Source of the DNA: Gammaproteobacteria bacterium MFB021
Lineage (GTDB): Bacteria; Pseudomonadota; Gammaproteobacteria; Pseudomonadales; Halomonadaceae
DNA: 64,000 bases
Assembly (NCBI GenBank): GCA_000737985.1
Contig: JNVT01000135.1
Span: 62,001 to 126,000, forward strand
Direction of reading: 5' to 3'
Each line of letters opens with the position of its first letter. Position 1 is the stretch's first letter. Position numbers and translations under genes: made by a program. The notes beneath the pieces were generated by a model that saw nothing but the letters and a program-made list of their open reading frames with translations, searched no databases and was not told where the DNA came from. Below, piece after piece: positions 27,862-36,602 of the stretch.

Positions 27862-28755
27862 TCAGGGATCCTGTTCGTCCGAGGCTTCCGGGGTGTCCGC
27901 GCCCGTGGCGTCTGCGGTGGAGTCGGGCTCCACCGCCTGGCGCTGGCGGGCGCGTTCGGCCAGACGTGCGTCGAGCTCGGCAAAACTCAACGACTGGCCG
28001 GGGGACGCCGTCTCGGCGTGCTCGTCTGCGTCGGGCACTGCCGACGCTGCCGAAGATACTGTCTGTTCGTCGCCACTCGGCGTATCGCTCGCCGCCGCAA
28101 GGCTTTCGCTTTCCGACGACGGGCTCTCGGTCTCTGCCGCAGGCGCCTGGTCGGCGGCTACGGTGTCCTCCGCCGGCGGTGTGTGCAGCGCGGTCTCGAA
28201 GGTCTCGAAATGCTTCAGCTCGTGCATCGGCGGTAGCGCATCGAGACTCTTCAGCCCCAGGGCGTCGAGAAAGGCCCGCGTGGTGGCATAGACCGCCGGG
28301 CGCCCGGGGACGTCGCGCTGGCCCACGGCGCGTATCCAGCCGCGCTCGATCAGGGTGCGCATGATCGAGCTCGACACCGCCACGCCGCGCACCTCTTCGA
28401 TGTCGCCGCGGGTCACCGGTTGACGATAGGCGATCAGCGCCAGGGTCTCCAGCAGTGCCCGCGAGTAGCGCTGCGGGCGCTCGTCCCACAGCCGCGAGAC
28501 CCACGGCGAGTAGCGCTGGCGAATACGCACCTGATAGCCGGAGGCGGACTCCATCAGCTCCAGCGCTCCACCCGCCAGCAGCCGCTCGGAGAGCTTGTTG
28601 AGCGACTCCCGGATCGCCGCTCGCGAGGGCGGCTTGCCCTCGTCGAACACCGCCTCGATCCGCTCCAGCGACAGCGGCTCGCCCGCGGCCAGCAGCACGG
28701 CCTCGAGAATCTCGTCGAGCGCCGGCGTCAGGTAGGGATCGGTCAGACGGTTCAT
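27862..28755 (-). CDS. scpB: Segregation and condensation protein B
   Basis: 297 residues. Two winged-helix domains occupy about residues 8-175 (ALDEILEAVLLAAGEPLSLERIEAVF, LIAYRQPVTRGDIEEVRGVAVSS, VYATTRAFLDALGL). The rest (~180-297) is an acidic, Ser/Glu/Ala-rich tail, probably disordered, longer than in typical ScpB. With ScpA it forms the kleisin complex of SMC. It lies 12 bp after scpA. Confidence 0.93.
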   Translation of the reverse strand: MNRLTDPYLTPALDEILEAVLLAAGEPLSLERIEAVFDEGKPPSRAAIRESLNKLSERLLAGGALELMESASGYQVRIRQRYSPWVSRLWDERPQRYSRALLETLALIAYRQPVTRGDIEEVRGVAVSSSIMRTLIERGWIRAVGQRDVPGRPAVYATTRAFLDALGLKSLDALPPMHELKHFETFETALHTPPAEDTVAADQAPAAETESPSSESESLAAASDTPSGDEQTVSSAASAVPDADEHAETASPGQSLSFAELDARLAERARQRQAVEPDSTADATGADTPEASDEQDP

Positions 28756-28767
28756 GGTATCGCTTCG

Positions 28768-29736
28768 CTATCGCTGCTGTCGGCCCGGCGGCGCGCCGCT
28801 GTCGCTCACGCCATCGGTCTCGAAGACCGGCTCGTCCGCCGCGGCGTCTGTCATGTCGTCGGCGTCGAAAGCGGCCTCGGCGCCCGCCTCCAGCGCCAGC
28901 CGCGCACGCACGTGGATCGGCGAGAGCGGCGCATTCTGCACGATTTCGATCATCGACTCACGCGCTAATTCGAGAATCGCCATGAAGGTGACAATCACCC
29001 CGGCGCGCCCTTCGCGGGGGGTGAACAGCGCCTCGAACGGAGTGAATTGATCGGCACGCAGCCGCTGCATGATCGCCTGCATGCGATCCCGGGTCGACAG
29101 CGCCTCGCGGCTGATACGGTGCGACTGACGCAGGTCGGCACGCTTGAGCATCTGCCCCAGCGCGCCGAGCAGCTCGCCCAGCTCGACGTCCGGATGCACC
29201 ACGCGCGGCGTGAGCGTGGGCAGCGCCGCCTGGGCCGGATGCCAGTCGCGGCCCTGGCGTGGCAGCGCGTCGAGCTCCTCGGCGGCGAGCTTGAGCTGCT
29301 CGTACTCCTGCAGCCGGCGGATCAGCTCGGCGCGGGGGTCCTCCTCGTCGTCATCCTCCGCCGTCTTGGGCGGGCGCGGCAGCAGGCTGCGCGATTTGAT
29401 CTCGGCGAGCATCGCCGCCATCACTAGATACTCGCCGGCGAGGTCGATCTCCATCGCCTGCATCAGCTCGACGTACTCGACGTATTGATGGGTGATCGCG
29501 GCGACGTTGATCGCCAGAATATCCAGGTTATGGCGCCGGATCAGATAGAGCAGCAAGTCCAACGGCCCCTCGAAGGTCTCGAGAAAGACCTTGAGCGCCT
29601 CCGGGGGAATGTAGAGATCCTCGGGCAGCTGTGTCAGCGTCTCGCCGTTGACCCGCACCACGAAATCCAGCGGCAGCTGCTCGGGTGACGCCGCCTCGGC
29701 GCGGCCGGGCTCCTGCTCGGAATCGATCACGCGCAT
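28768..29736 (-). CDS. scpA: Segregation and condensation protein A
   Basis: 322 residues, kleisin subunit of SMC-ScpAB. FEGPLDLLLYLIRRHNLDILAINVAAITHQYVEY... is the N-terminal SMC-neck-binding region; the C-terminal FEALFTPREGRAGVIVTFMAILELARE is the winged helix that binds the SMC head. An extra ~35-residue tail follows. GGAGAGG precedes ATG 29736. First gene of scpA-scpB-rluB, downstream of the pqq operon on the same strand with a 115-bp gap. Confidence 0.93.
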   Translation of the reverse strand: MRVIDSEQEPGRAEAASPEQLPLDFVVRVNGETLTQLPEDLYIPPEALKVFLETFEGPLDLLLYLIRRHNLDILAINVAAITHQYVEYVELMQAMEIDLAGEYLVMAAMLAEIKSRSLLPRPPKTAEDDDEEDPRAELIRRLQEYEQLKLAAEELDALPRQGRDWHPAQAALPTLTPRVVHPDVELGELLGALGQMLKRADLRQSHRISREALSTRDRMQAIMQRLRADQFTPFEALFTPREGRAGVIVTFMAILELARESMIEIVQNAPLSPIHVRARLALEAGAEAAFDADDMTDAAADEPVFETDGVSDSGAPPGRQQR

Positions 29737-29851
29737 GCCGCCTCTCCGCCGGGTGCTGGATGAAATCGCTCAACGCCAGTCTGCCAGTCTAACAAGGGAT
29801 GGACGCCCGCGGGATAGCGGGCCGCGGATAGCGCGCCGGCATCCGGTGTCT

Positions 29852-30307
29852 CTATCGCTGGAGATAGCGCCCCAGAAATGCGTCCACCTCTGCCGCGCAG
29901 ATACCTTCGACGATCTCGACGCCGGCATCCGACAACATATTCAGACCCAGACCATCATTTCGCGGGTCGGGGTCCTTCAACGCGACCACTACCCGAGAGA
30001 TCCCTCTTTTTATCAAGGCTTGGGCACACGAGGGCGTACGCCCGTGAAACGAGCAGGGCTCCAGAGTGACATAAGCGGTCACACCATGAAGAGGGCCCGC
30101 ATAAGCGGCCAATGCAGCGGCTTCGGCATGATGCTGCCCCGGAGACTGCGTATGGCCCACTGCCACGACCTGCCCTGATCGGACCAGCACACACCCGACC
30201 GGTGGATTCGGCAGACACGCAGGTATCGCCTTGCGGGATTCCCGCAGTGCGAGACGCATGAAGTCTTCATGCGACGACGTGGCTGAGACCTCCACGGGGC
30301 GAGTCAC
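29852..30307 (-). CDS. Stand-alone RibD-type deaminase domain protein, coupled to pqqE
   Basis: 151 residues, cytidine/deoxycytidylate deaminase fold of the RibD N-terminal (diaminohydroxyphosphoribosylaminopyrimidine deaminase) type. Zinc motifs: HAEAAAL and [23 protein letters not shown] near the N-terminus also matches RibD. The RibD reductase half is absent; the protein stops after the deaminase core ([12 protein letters not shown]). The start is GTG 30307, overlapping the pqqE stop (GTGA) behind a TGGAGG ribosome-binding site, so it is translated with the pqq operon. The role is unknown: it may serve riboflavin synthesis or act on a PQQ-related or damaged pterin/pyrimidine compound. GC is slightly lower than in its neighbours. 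Confidence 0.82.
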   Translation of the reverse strand: MTRPVEVSATSSHEDFMRLALRESRKAIPACLPNPPVGCVLVRSGQVVAVGHTQSPGQHHAEAAALAAYAGPLHGVTAYVTLEPCSFHGRTPSCAQALIKRGISRVVVALKDPDPRNDGLGLNMLSDAGVEIVEGICAAEVDAFLGRYLQR

Positions 30308-31428
30308 GATTTTCCTCCAGACGCCTCACGAGCGAAGCGCCGATAGCGAAACTCGGCGTCACGACTGGCGTCGACGATAGCCAGCGTCTGGACCTCGTCG
30401 TGATAGGGCGAACGCTCGCACACCGGGTCCATCTGGCTGGCGTCGCCGGTGAGTGCGAGCGCCTGGCAGCGGCAGCCGCCCCAGTCGATCTCGCGCCGTT
30501 CGCAGCTCTGACAGGTATCCGGCATCCACGCCGTGCCGCGATAGGCGTTGAACGCTGGGCTGTCGTACCAGATCTCGCCGAGGCCGTGTTCGCGCACGTT
30601 CCAGAACGCGAGCCCGGGAATCGTCTCCGCCGCGTGGCACGGCAGCACACGTCCTGCCGGAGTGACGTTGAGCGATTGCCGCCCCCAGCCGTTCATGCAC
30701 GGCTTGGGCAGGCGCGCATAGTAGTCCGGCACCACGGCATCGATCACCAGCTTGCCCGCGAGCCGCTCCCGCGCGGCCTCGACCAGCGCCAGCGCCTCCA
30801 TCACCTGCTCGCGCGGCGGCATCAGCGCAGCGCGGTTCTCCAGCGCCCAGCCGTAGTACTGGGCGTGGGCGATCTCCAGGCGCCGTGCACCCAGGTCGAG
30901 CGCGAGTTCCACCAGCTCGGGCAGCTGGTGCAGGTTGTGGCGGTGGATCACGCTGTTGAGGGTCAGCGGCAAGCCGGCGTCGGTGACCTCGGCGGCGAAG
31001 GCGCGCTTCTTCTCGAACGCGCCGGGCAGATTGGCGATGCGATCATTGACCTCGGCAGTGGCGCCCTGGATCGAGAGCTGCACGTGGTCGAGCCCGGCCT
31101 CGGCCAGGGCATCGAGCCGCGCCCGCGAGAGATTGACCCCGGCGGTGATCAGATTGGTGTAGAGCCCGTGCTCGACGCAGCTCGCCACCAGCGCCTCGAG
31201 ATCCGACCGTGCCGCCGGCTCGCCGCCGGAAAGATGCACTTGCAGCACGCCCAGCTCGGCGGCTTCGGCAAAGACACGCTGCCAGGTCGCCGTGTCGAGT
31301 TCATCGCGCTTGCGCGTCAGTTCGAGCGGGTTGGAGCAGTAGGGGCACTGCAGCGGGCAGCGGTGGGTCAGCTCCGCCAGCATGCCGAGCGGAGGCGCGG
31401 GGCGGGCAGAATCATCGAGATGACTCAT
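30304..31428 (-). CDS. pqqE: PQQ biosynthesis radical SAM enzyme PqqE
   Basis: 374 residues. It links Glu and Tyr side chains of the PqqA peptide, with PqqD. Radical SAM cluster motif CPLQCPYC near residue 30; auxiliary Fe-S cluster cysteines in the SPASM region ([34 protein letters not shown]). ATGA overlaps with pqqD upstream and GTGA with the deaminase downstream. Confidence 0.96.
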   Translation of the reverse strand: MSHLDDSARPAPPLGMLAELTHRCPLQCPYCSNPLELTRKRDELDTATWQRVFAEAAELGVLQVHLSGGEPAARSDLEALVASCVEHGLYTNLITAGVNLSRARLDALAEAGLDHVQLSIQGATAEVNDRIANLPGAFEKKRAFAAEVTDAGLPLTLNSVIHRHNLHQLPELVELALDLGARRLEIAHAQYYGWALENRAALMPPREQVMEALALVEAARERLAGKLVIDAVVPDYYARLPKPCMNGWGRQSLNVTPAGRVLPCHAAETIPGLAFWNVREHGLGEIWYDSPAFNAYRGTAWMPDTCQSCERREIDWGGCRCQALALTGDASQMDPVCERSPYHDEVQTLAIVDASRDAEFRYRRFAREASGGKS

Positions 31429-31718
31429 GCCACTTCCAGCACTTGCTTAAGGATCAGATCGGCGAGCATGGCGCGCACGTCGCCTAAAATGCGCTCGCGC
31501 GGGGCCGCGAAGGCAGCGGCCAGATCATCGACGATGGCGCCGATATCGCGTTCGCCGTCGACCCGCGAGAGGACCTCGCGGGCCACCGGATCGAGCTGGA
31601 ACACGCGTTCCGGCGCGAGCAGCACCCAGCCGCCGCGGGCCTTGTCTTCACGCAGTCTCACGCCGCGCGGCAGACGTACGATCGCCTCTTCGGCGAGTGC
31701 TGGCGCTGATGGATTCAT
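31425..31718 (-). CDS. pqqD: PqqA-binding peptide chaperone PqqD
   Basis: 97 residues. RRE-fold protein that binds PqqA and presents it to PqqE. Recognisable core: [36 protein letters not shown], then [14 protein letters not shown]. Start and stop overlap pqqC and pqqE by ATGA. Confidence 0.94.
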   Translation of the reverse strand: MNPSAPALAEEAIVRLPRGVRLREDKARGGWVLLAPERVFQLDPVAREVLSRVDGERDIGAIVDDLAAAFAAPRERILGDVRAMLADLILKQVLEVA

Positions 31719-32500
31719 GTCGGCTGCCCTCCCCTTTCAGCCTCGCCGTCCCAGGCACCCGGCGGGACTTGGCCAGGCCCCACGTAGGCGTGCTGGAGCG
31801 CATCGAGCATGGCCCACAGCACGCTGCACTTGAAGCGCAGCGCATCGATCACCGCCTGCTGCTGGTCGGCACGCTGGGCATGGCGCTTGACGTAATCCAG
31901 CGCCATCTCCGCATCCCGCGGCGCCTGGGTCAGGCGCGGCTCGAAGTAGGCCAGGGTCTCGGCCGAGACGAAATCGTAGTGCGCCAGCATGCCGCGCACC
32001 CGCTGGCCGATCACCATCGGCGAAAACAGCTCGGTGAGCGAAGAGGCCACCGCTTCCAGCAGCGTGCGGTCGCGCACGAAGTGGGTGTAAGCCTCCACCG
32101 CGAAGCGCGTGGCCGGCAGGATGCCGCGGGTCGAGACCACCAGCTCACGCGCCAGTCCCAGGCCATCGGTCAGCTTCAGCCAGCGCGCGATGCCACCCTC
32201 GCCCGGCGCCTCGCCGTCATGGTCGACCAGCCGCGCACGCCAGATGCGGCGCAGCTCGGGATCGTCGAGACGCGCGATCAAGGAGGCATCCTTGATCGGG
32301 ATCATCGCCTGGTAGTAGTAGCGATTGAGCGCCCAGGCCTGCACCTGGCGCTTGTCCAGCTCGCCGTTCTGCAGCATCAGCTGGAACGGATGGCGATGGT
32401 GATAGCGGGTCTCGCCCACCTCGCGCAGGCGCGCTTCCAGCGCTGCCATGCTCAGGGGTTCGACCAGATCGGGATAGTTCTCGACTTTCAGCTGCGACAC
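31715..32500 (-). CDS. pqqC: Pyrroloquinoline-quinone synthase PqqC
   Basis: 261 residues. Cofactorless oxidase of the final PQQ step (ring closure and eight-electron oxidation). Conserved helices: YHHRHPFQLMLQNGELDKRQVQAWALNRYYYQ, RLVDHDGEAPGEGGIARWL and MALDYVKRHAQRADQQ. The start is GTG at 32500, inside the end of pqqB (13-base overlap); no ATG is available near the conserved N-terminus. Confidence 0.94.
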   Translation of the reverse strand: MSQLKVENYPDLVEPLSMAALEARLREVGETRYHHRHPFQLMLQNGELDKRQVQAWALNRYYYQAMIPIKDASLIARLDDPELRRIWRARLVDHDGEAPGEGGIARWLKLTDGLGLARELVVSTRGILPATRFAVEAYTHFVRDRTLLEAVASSLTELFSPMVIGQRVRGMLAHYDFVSAETLAYFEPRLTQAPRDAEMALDYVKRHAQRADQQQAVIDALRFKCSVLWAMLDALQHAYVGPGQVPPGAWDGEAERGGQPT

Positions 32501-33429
32501 GCAAGCTCCATGCCGTCGTAGGCGATTTCCCAACCCGCGCGCTCGGCCTGGGCGCGCTCCGGCGAGCCCTCGATCAGCACCGGGTTGGTGTTGTTGATAT
32601 GCACGAAGACACGCCGGCGCACCGCCAATCCGGCGAAGGCGGCGATACTGCCCGCGTCGCCCGACATCGACATGTGCCCCATGCGTGCGCCGGTCTTGAC
32701 GCCGACACCGGCAGCGATCATCTCGTCGTCGCGCCACAGGGTGCCGTCGAACAGCACCAGGTCGGCGCCCTCCAGCCGTGCGGCCAGGGCCGGGGTCATC
32801 GCCGCACAGCCGGGGATGTAGTAGACCCGCGAACCGGCGCCGATGAACTCCACGCCCACGGTGTCCTCGCCCTCGACGCCGATCTCGACCGTGTCACCTT
32901 CCAGGTAGAGCGCGGTCTTGCCCGGCACCGCGAAGAGTTTTGCGCTGACGCCGTCGAGCAGCTCGAAGGCGGTTTCCAGGGCCACCGGCTCGCGGGTCAC
33001 ACACTCGGCGTTGAGCACGCCGAAGATCGGATTGGCCTTGAGCACCGCCTGGATCGACGGCGTGGCCAGTAGCCGGAACGGCGAGCGCTCGCGCAGGTTG
33101 AGCAATCCACCGATATGGTCGACGTCGGCGTTGGTCAGCAGCACGCTGCGAATCGGAGTATGGCGGTCACCGTGCTGCGGCTGCAGCACCGGGTTTTGTC
33201 GAATCTGGGCGAGAATCTCGGGGGCGCAGTTGATCAACGCCCACTGCTCGCCGTCGCGACTGATGGCAATCGAGGATTGCGTGCGCGGGGTGATGCGCGG
33301 GTCGCCGGCCCAGGCCAGGCGGCACACCTCGCACCGACAGTTCCACTGCGGGGAGCCGCCACCGGCGGCCGCCCCCAGCACGCGAAGCCGCAGACCCGCG
33401 GCTTCGCGTGCACCTGCTGCCGAACTCAA
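32488..33429 (-). CDS. pqqB: PQQ biosynthesis oxygenase PqqB
   Basis: 313 residues, metallo-beta-lactamase fold; it hydroxylates the PqqE-processed Glu-Tyr intermediate. RVLGAAAGGGSPQWNCRCEVC at the start (zinc-site cysteines) and TNADVDHIGGLL are diagnostic. The start is TTG at 33429, overlapping the pqqA stop (TTTTGAG); no ATG or GTG lies upstream of the conserved region, so a rare TTG start with tight coupling to pqqA is likely. Confidence 0.94.
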   Translation of the reverse strand: MSSAAGAREAAGLRLRVLGAAAGGGSPQWNCRCEVCRLAWAGDPRITPRTQSSIAISRDGEQWALINCAPEILAQIRQNPVLQPQHGDRHTPIRSVLLTNADVDHIGGLLNLRERSPFRLLATPSIQAVLKANPIFGVLNAECVTREPVALETAFELLDGVSAKLFAVPGKTALYLEGDTVEIGVEGEDTVGVEFIGAGSRVYYIPGCAAMTPALAARLEGADLVLFDGTLWRDDEMIAAGVGVKTGARMGHMSMSGDAGSIAAFAGLAVRRRVFVHINNTNPVLIEGSPERAQAERAGWEIAYDGMELACRS

Positions 33430-33503
33430 AACTCGGCGGGCATGTAGTCGTTGATTTCCATGCCGATGCAGATTTCCTTCACTTCCGGGGTCGTCCAGCT
33501 CAT
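33426..33503 (-). CDS. pqqA: PQQ precursor peptide PqqA
   Basis: A 25-residue peptide starting MSWTTPEVKEICIGMEIND and ending YMPAEF. It holds the E-x-x-x-Y pair (Glu16, Tyr20) that is cross-linked to make PQQ. AAGGAG precedes ATG 33503 by a normal distance. It is first in the pqqA-B-C-D-E-deaminase operon and overlaps pqqB. Confidence 0.95.
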   Translation of the reverse strand: MSWTTPEVKEICIGMEINDYMPAEF

Positions 33504-33552
33504 GGCGAGCTCCTTGAGTCGAGTGGCGTGGCGCTCCAACGAACGCCTGTCC

Positions 33553-33582
33553 ATTTTAGCCAATCCGGCCCGACTACGTGAA
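33553..33582 (-). promoter_or_regulatory. Likely sigma-70 promoter of the pqq operon
   Basis: On the minus strand TTCACG (33577-33582), an 18-base spacer and TAAAAT (33553-33558) lie 50 bases upstream of pqqA, between the helicase stop and pqqA. The surrounding 108 bp are more AT-rich than the genes. Confidence 0.5.
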
Positions 33583-33611
33583 ACAATTAGCCGGTGAACG
33601 ATCGTCTCGGT

Positions 33612-35636
33612 TCAGCCACCCGCCGCTTCAGCGGTGCGATAGCGCCCGGCATAGTCGAACAGCTTCTCGCCCAGGCGCCAGTAGCGGCCGCTCTTGCGCG
33701 CGATGACGAAATCGGGCGCCCGCAGGCGATGCGCTTCGGCAGCGGCCTCCTCGGCCGAGGCGGGCTGCCAGTCGCTGCCCGGAGCACGCAGATGCTGGCG
33801 CAGAAAGACCAGCGCGAAGACGTGGCGCTGGGCTCGGGTCTCGAGGCCGAACCACTCATCCAGAGTGTCACCATCCTCGTCGTGGTAGGTGACCTTGAGA
33901 CGCGGCACGCCGCGGCCGTTGGTGGTCGCCTGCAGCTGCATGCCGCTGACCCTCAGCACCTTGGCGTGCTTGAGCTTGAGCGCATCGCGCAGCTTGTCGT
34001 CGGGGTCGACCAGGCGCTCGCCGCAGTGGCCACAGGCGCGTGCAGCGATGTCGTTCTCGCCGCCGCACTGCTCGCACACCTTGAAGCGGAAGCGAAAGGT
34101 GCACTGCACCTTATTACTGGCGCCCGAAGCCGCGCCCTTGGCTTCATTGACGCCCGAAGCCGCGCCCTTGGCTTTATTGGCGCCCGAAGCCGCGCCCTTG
34201 CCTTCATTGACGCCCGAAGCCGCGCCTCGGCTTTCATTGGCGCCCGCCCCCACGCCGACACCGGCTGACGCTTCCGGGTTCGACCTGTCGTCTTGCGCGC
34301 CGGGTTGGGTGCGATCGACAGCGTCGCGTGTGGATAGCAGCCCCTGGCAGCGGCGGCCGTGATGCTCGATCACCAGCTCACCGTCTCGCTTGCCCCAGAA
34401 GGTGTTGGCGAAGCCGCACTCGGGGCACTCGACCTGGATCGGCTCGCTCTCGCTGTCCGGGCGCGCCTGGTCGATCTCGGGAGCGTAGAGATCCCACGGG
34501 TTGCCGGCGTAATCGAGCACCAGACAGTCGTGCTTGCCGGGCGAGAGCCGCAAGCCGCGGCCGACAATCTGCTGATAGAGCCCCACCGACTCGGTCGGCC
34601 GCAGGATCGCGATCACATCCACATGAGGGGCGTCGAAGCCGGTGGTGAGCACCGCCACGTTGACCAGGTACTTGAGCTCACGCGCCTTGAAGGCGGCGAT
34701 CAGCCGCTCGCGCTCCGGCCCCGGCGTCGCCCCGGTGACCAGGGCGCTGGCCTCCGCCGGCAGCAGGCCCAGCACCTCCTCGGCATGCGCCACGGTGGCG
34801 GCGAAGATCATCACCCCCTCGCGGTCGCGGGCGCGCTCGATCACGTCGGCCACGATCTGTGGCGTGGCGCGGTTGCACTGAACCACCCCGTTCAGGTCGC
34901 GCTCGGCGAACTGGCCATTGCGCTGCGCCGTGAGCTGCGAGAAGTCGTAGAACGCCAAGGCGGCGTCGAGGCGCCGTGGCTCGGCCAGATAGCCCTGGCG
35001 CACCATCACCCGCAGCGGCTGCTCGAATACACAGTCGCGGAAGAAGGCGTCCTCCGGCCCCTTGACCATGCCGTGATAGTGGCGGTGGTAGAGAAAGCCC
35101 TCGCCCAGCCGGTAGGGGGTCGCGGTCAGCCCCAGGATCTTGAGATTGGGCCGCGCCTGGCGCAGCCGGGCGATCACCTGGGCATAGCTCGATGATGCCC
35201 GCGCCCGCGCCGCAGCACTCGTCTGTGTCTCGGTCTCCGCCCCACCGTGGCGCAGCGCGACCCGGTGGCACTCGTCGATCACCAGCAGGGTGAAGTCACC
35301 GGCAGCGAACGCCTCGAGGCCGTTGACCACCGACTGTACCGAGCCGAACACCACCTGGCGCGCGCTCTCCTTGCGCTTGAGGCCAGCGCTGAAGATATCC
35401 GCCTCTAGCCCGTAGGCGAGATACTTGGCGTGGTTCTGCTCAACCAGCTCACGCACGTGCGCCAGCACCAGTACGCGCCCCCGCGCACGCCGCGCCAGCT
35501 CGGCGATCACCAGCGACTTGCCGCTGCCCGTGGGCAATACCACTACCGCCGGATCGTCACTGCCGCGAAAGTGGGCGATGACGTTGTCGACGGCCTGGGT
35601 CTGGTAGGGGCGGAGTTGGGGGGCGTTGGCAGACAT
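33612..35636 (-). CDS. DEAD/DEAH-box superfamily 2 helicase with C-terminal zinc ribbons
   Basis: 674 residues. Superfamily 2 core in residues ~1-400: Walker A PTGSGKS, motif II VIDECHR (DECH), motif III-like [12 protein letters not shown], motif [17 protein letters not shown]. Then a zinc ribbon [12 protein letters not shown]...RRCQG, a low-complexity linker of 10-residue repeats ([10 protein letters not shown] type), a second zinc ribbon [19 protein letters not shown], and a basic C-terminus. The type resembles SSL2/UvsW-like bacterial helicases whose role is undefined. The start at 35636 ([17 protein letters not shown]) places the Q-like motif normally. Confidence 0.87.
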   Translation of the reverse strand: MSANAPQLRPYQTQAVDNVIAHFRGSDDPAVVVLPTGSGKSLVIAELARRARGRVLVLAHVRELVEQNHAKYLAYGLEADIFSAGLKRKESARQVVFGSVQSVVNGLEAFAAGDFTLLVIDECHRVALRHGGAETETQTSAAARARASSSYAQVIARLRQARPNLKILGLTATPYRLGEGFLYHRHYHGMVKGPEDAFFRDCVFEQPLRVMVRQGYLAEPRRLDAALAFYDFSQLTAQRNGQFAERDLNGVVQCNRATPQIVADVIERARDREGVMIFAATVAHAEEVLGLLPAEASALVTGATPGPERERLIAAFKARELKYLVNVAVLTTGFDAPHVDVIAILRPTESVGLYQQIVGRGLRLSPGKHDCLVLDYAGNPWDLYAPEIDQARPDSESEPIQVECPECGFANTFWGKRDGELVIEHHGRRCQGLLSTRDAVDRTQPGAQDDRSNPEASAGVGVGAGANESRGAASGVNEGKGAASGANKAKGAASGVNEAKGAASGASNKVQCTFRFRFKVCEQCGGENDIAARACGHCGERLVDPDDKLRDALKLKHAKVLRVSGMQLQATTNGRGVPRLKVTYHDEDGDTLDEWFGLETRAQRHVFALVFLRQHLRAPGSDWQPASAEEAAAEAHRLRAPDFVIARKSGRYWRLGEKLFDYAGRYRTAEAAGG
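34121..34240 (-). repeat. 30-bp tandem repeat array in the helicase gene
   Basis: Four consecutive 30-bp units starting CGCCCGAAGCCGCGCCCTTG on the plus strand (the fourth diverged), followed by the start of a fifth. They encode 10-residue units of the form [20 protein letters not shown] in the linker between the two zinc ribbons. The unit length is a multiple of three, so copy number can vary without frameshift. Confidence 0.85.
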
Positions 35637-35695
35637 GGCGCGAGGGTAGCACGCGCACCGCCGCCGGGCAGCCGCACCTGCCGTCGTCCCCAACC

Positions 35696-36370
35696 CTACA
35701 GCGAGGCGCCAGCGCAGACGGTCAGGGTCTGGCCGGTGATCGAGCGCGCCTCGTCGTCGAGCAGAAAGGCCACGCACGCGGCGACCTCTTCCGGGGTAAC
35801 GAAGCGCCCCATCGGCGGCAGCGCCGGCGCGACGTCAGCGCGCGTAGGATCACGCAGCATCGGCGTGTCGGTAGCACCGGGAGCCACCAGATTGACCGTC
35901 GCAGGGGCGCTCAGCAGCTCCCGCGCCCAGCTCCGCACCAGCCCCTGCTGCGCCGCCTTGGACGCGGCGTAGTCGCTCTTGCCCGCAGCCCCCTGCTGGG
36001 TACGGCTGCCGATGAGCACCACCCGCCTGAGCGGGTGCGCCTGGCGGGTCAGCACATCGAGCAGGCGCGCCGGCGCTTCGACGTGCAGCCGCCACATCGC
36101 CGCCGCGCCCTGTGCATCGCGGCGCCCCAGCACGCCGGTATGCATGATGCCAGCAGCGTGCACCACACCGGCCACCGCCAGCTCCGGGCGCAGCCACTCG
36201 GCGGGGTCGAGGTCGGGATCACTCAGGTCGGCTTCGATCCAGTCGATGCCGCTCGCCGCCAGTGCCGGCCGATGCCGGCTGACCCCGATCAGCTCGTGCC
36301 CCGCCGTCAGCAGCCGTCGGGCGGTGGCCTCGCCGATGCCGGAACTGCACCCCGTGATCAGAATGCGCAT
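35696..36370 (-). CDS. SDR family oxidoreductase
   Basis: 224 residues. N-terminal cofactor motif [19 protein letters not shown] in place of NNAG, Ser in LIGSRTQ and Tyr/Lys in SDYAASKAA; the end [13 protein letters not shown] is typical. Compared with common SDRs it is short because loops are reduced. GGGAGG precedes ATG 36370. The substrate is unknown. It is divergent from the sugar-acid operon and one of the operator-like palindromes (36396-36408) lies just upstream of it, so the same regulator might act on it. Confidence 0.85.
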   Translation of the reverse strand: MRILITGCSSGIGEATARRLLTAGHELIGVSRHRPALAASGIDWIEADLSDPDLDPAEWLRPELAVAGVVHAAGIMHTGVLGRRDAQGAAAMWRLHVEAPARLLDVLTRQAHPLRRVVLIGSRTQQGAAGKSDYAASKAAQQGLVRSWARELLSAPATVNLVAPGATDTPMLRDPTRADVAPALPPMGRFVTPEEVAACVAFLLDDEARSITGQTLTVCAGASL

Positions 36371-36395
36371 GAATCGCCTCCCTTGTCGCCAGAAT

Positions 36396-36586
36396 GATCG
36401 CATCGATCATAAAACAGAGGCGTTGCCCAGCGCCATATCGAACCTTGAAAAATCCGAACAAATAGTTGATTTTAAATGCGAAAATAGCAAATAAAGAACA
36501 AGATTAGACCTATGTATAAGAATGAATGGCTTGCCATTATGGATCGTTTCGATCAGATTTTGCCAAACATAAAGATCGAAACAATC
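36396..36586. promoter_or_regulatory. Operator-like 13-bp palindromes upstream of the sugar-acid operon
   Basis: Three copies of GATCG-N3-CRATC: 36396-36408 (N3 = CAT; extended perfect palindrome TGATCGCATCGATCA), 36542-36554 (TTT) and 36574-36586 (AAA, written GATCGAAACAATC). The last two centres are 32 bp apart, three helical turns, and also form the inverted pair GTTTCGATC / GATCGAAAC. The region is strongly AT-rich compared with the rest of the window. GTTTCG-like half sites are typical of DeoR-family repressors, and a DeoR gene ends this operon. GGAG at 36592-36595 is the ribosome-binding site of the transporter gene. Confidence 0.6.
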
Positions 36587-36602
36587 AAAATGGAGTGCCC
36601 TC

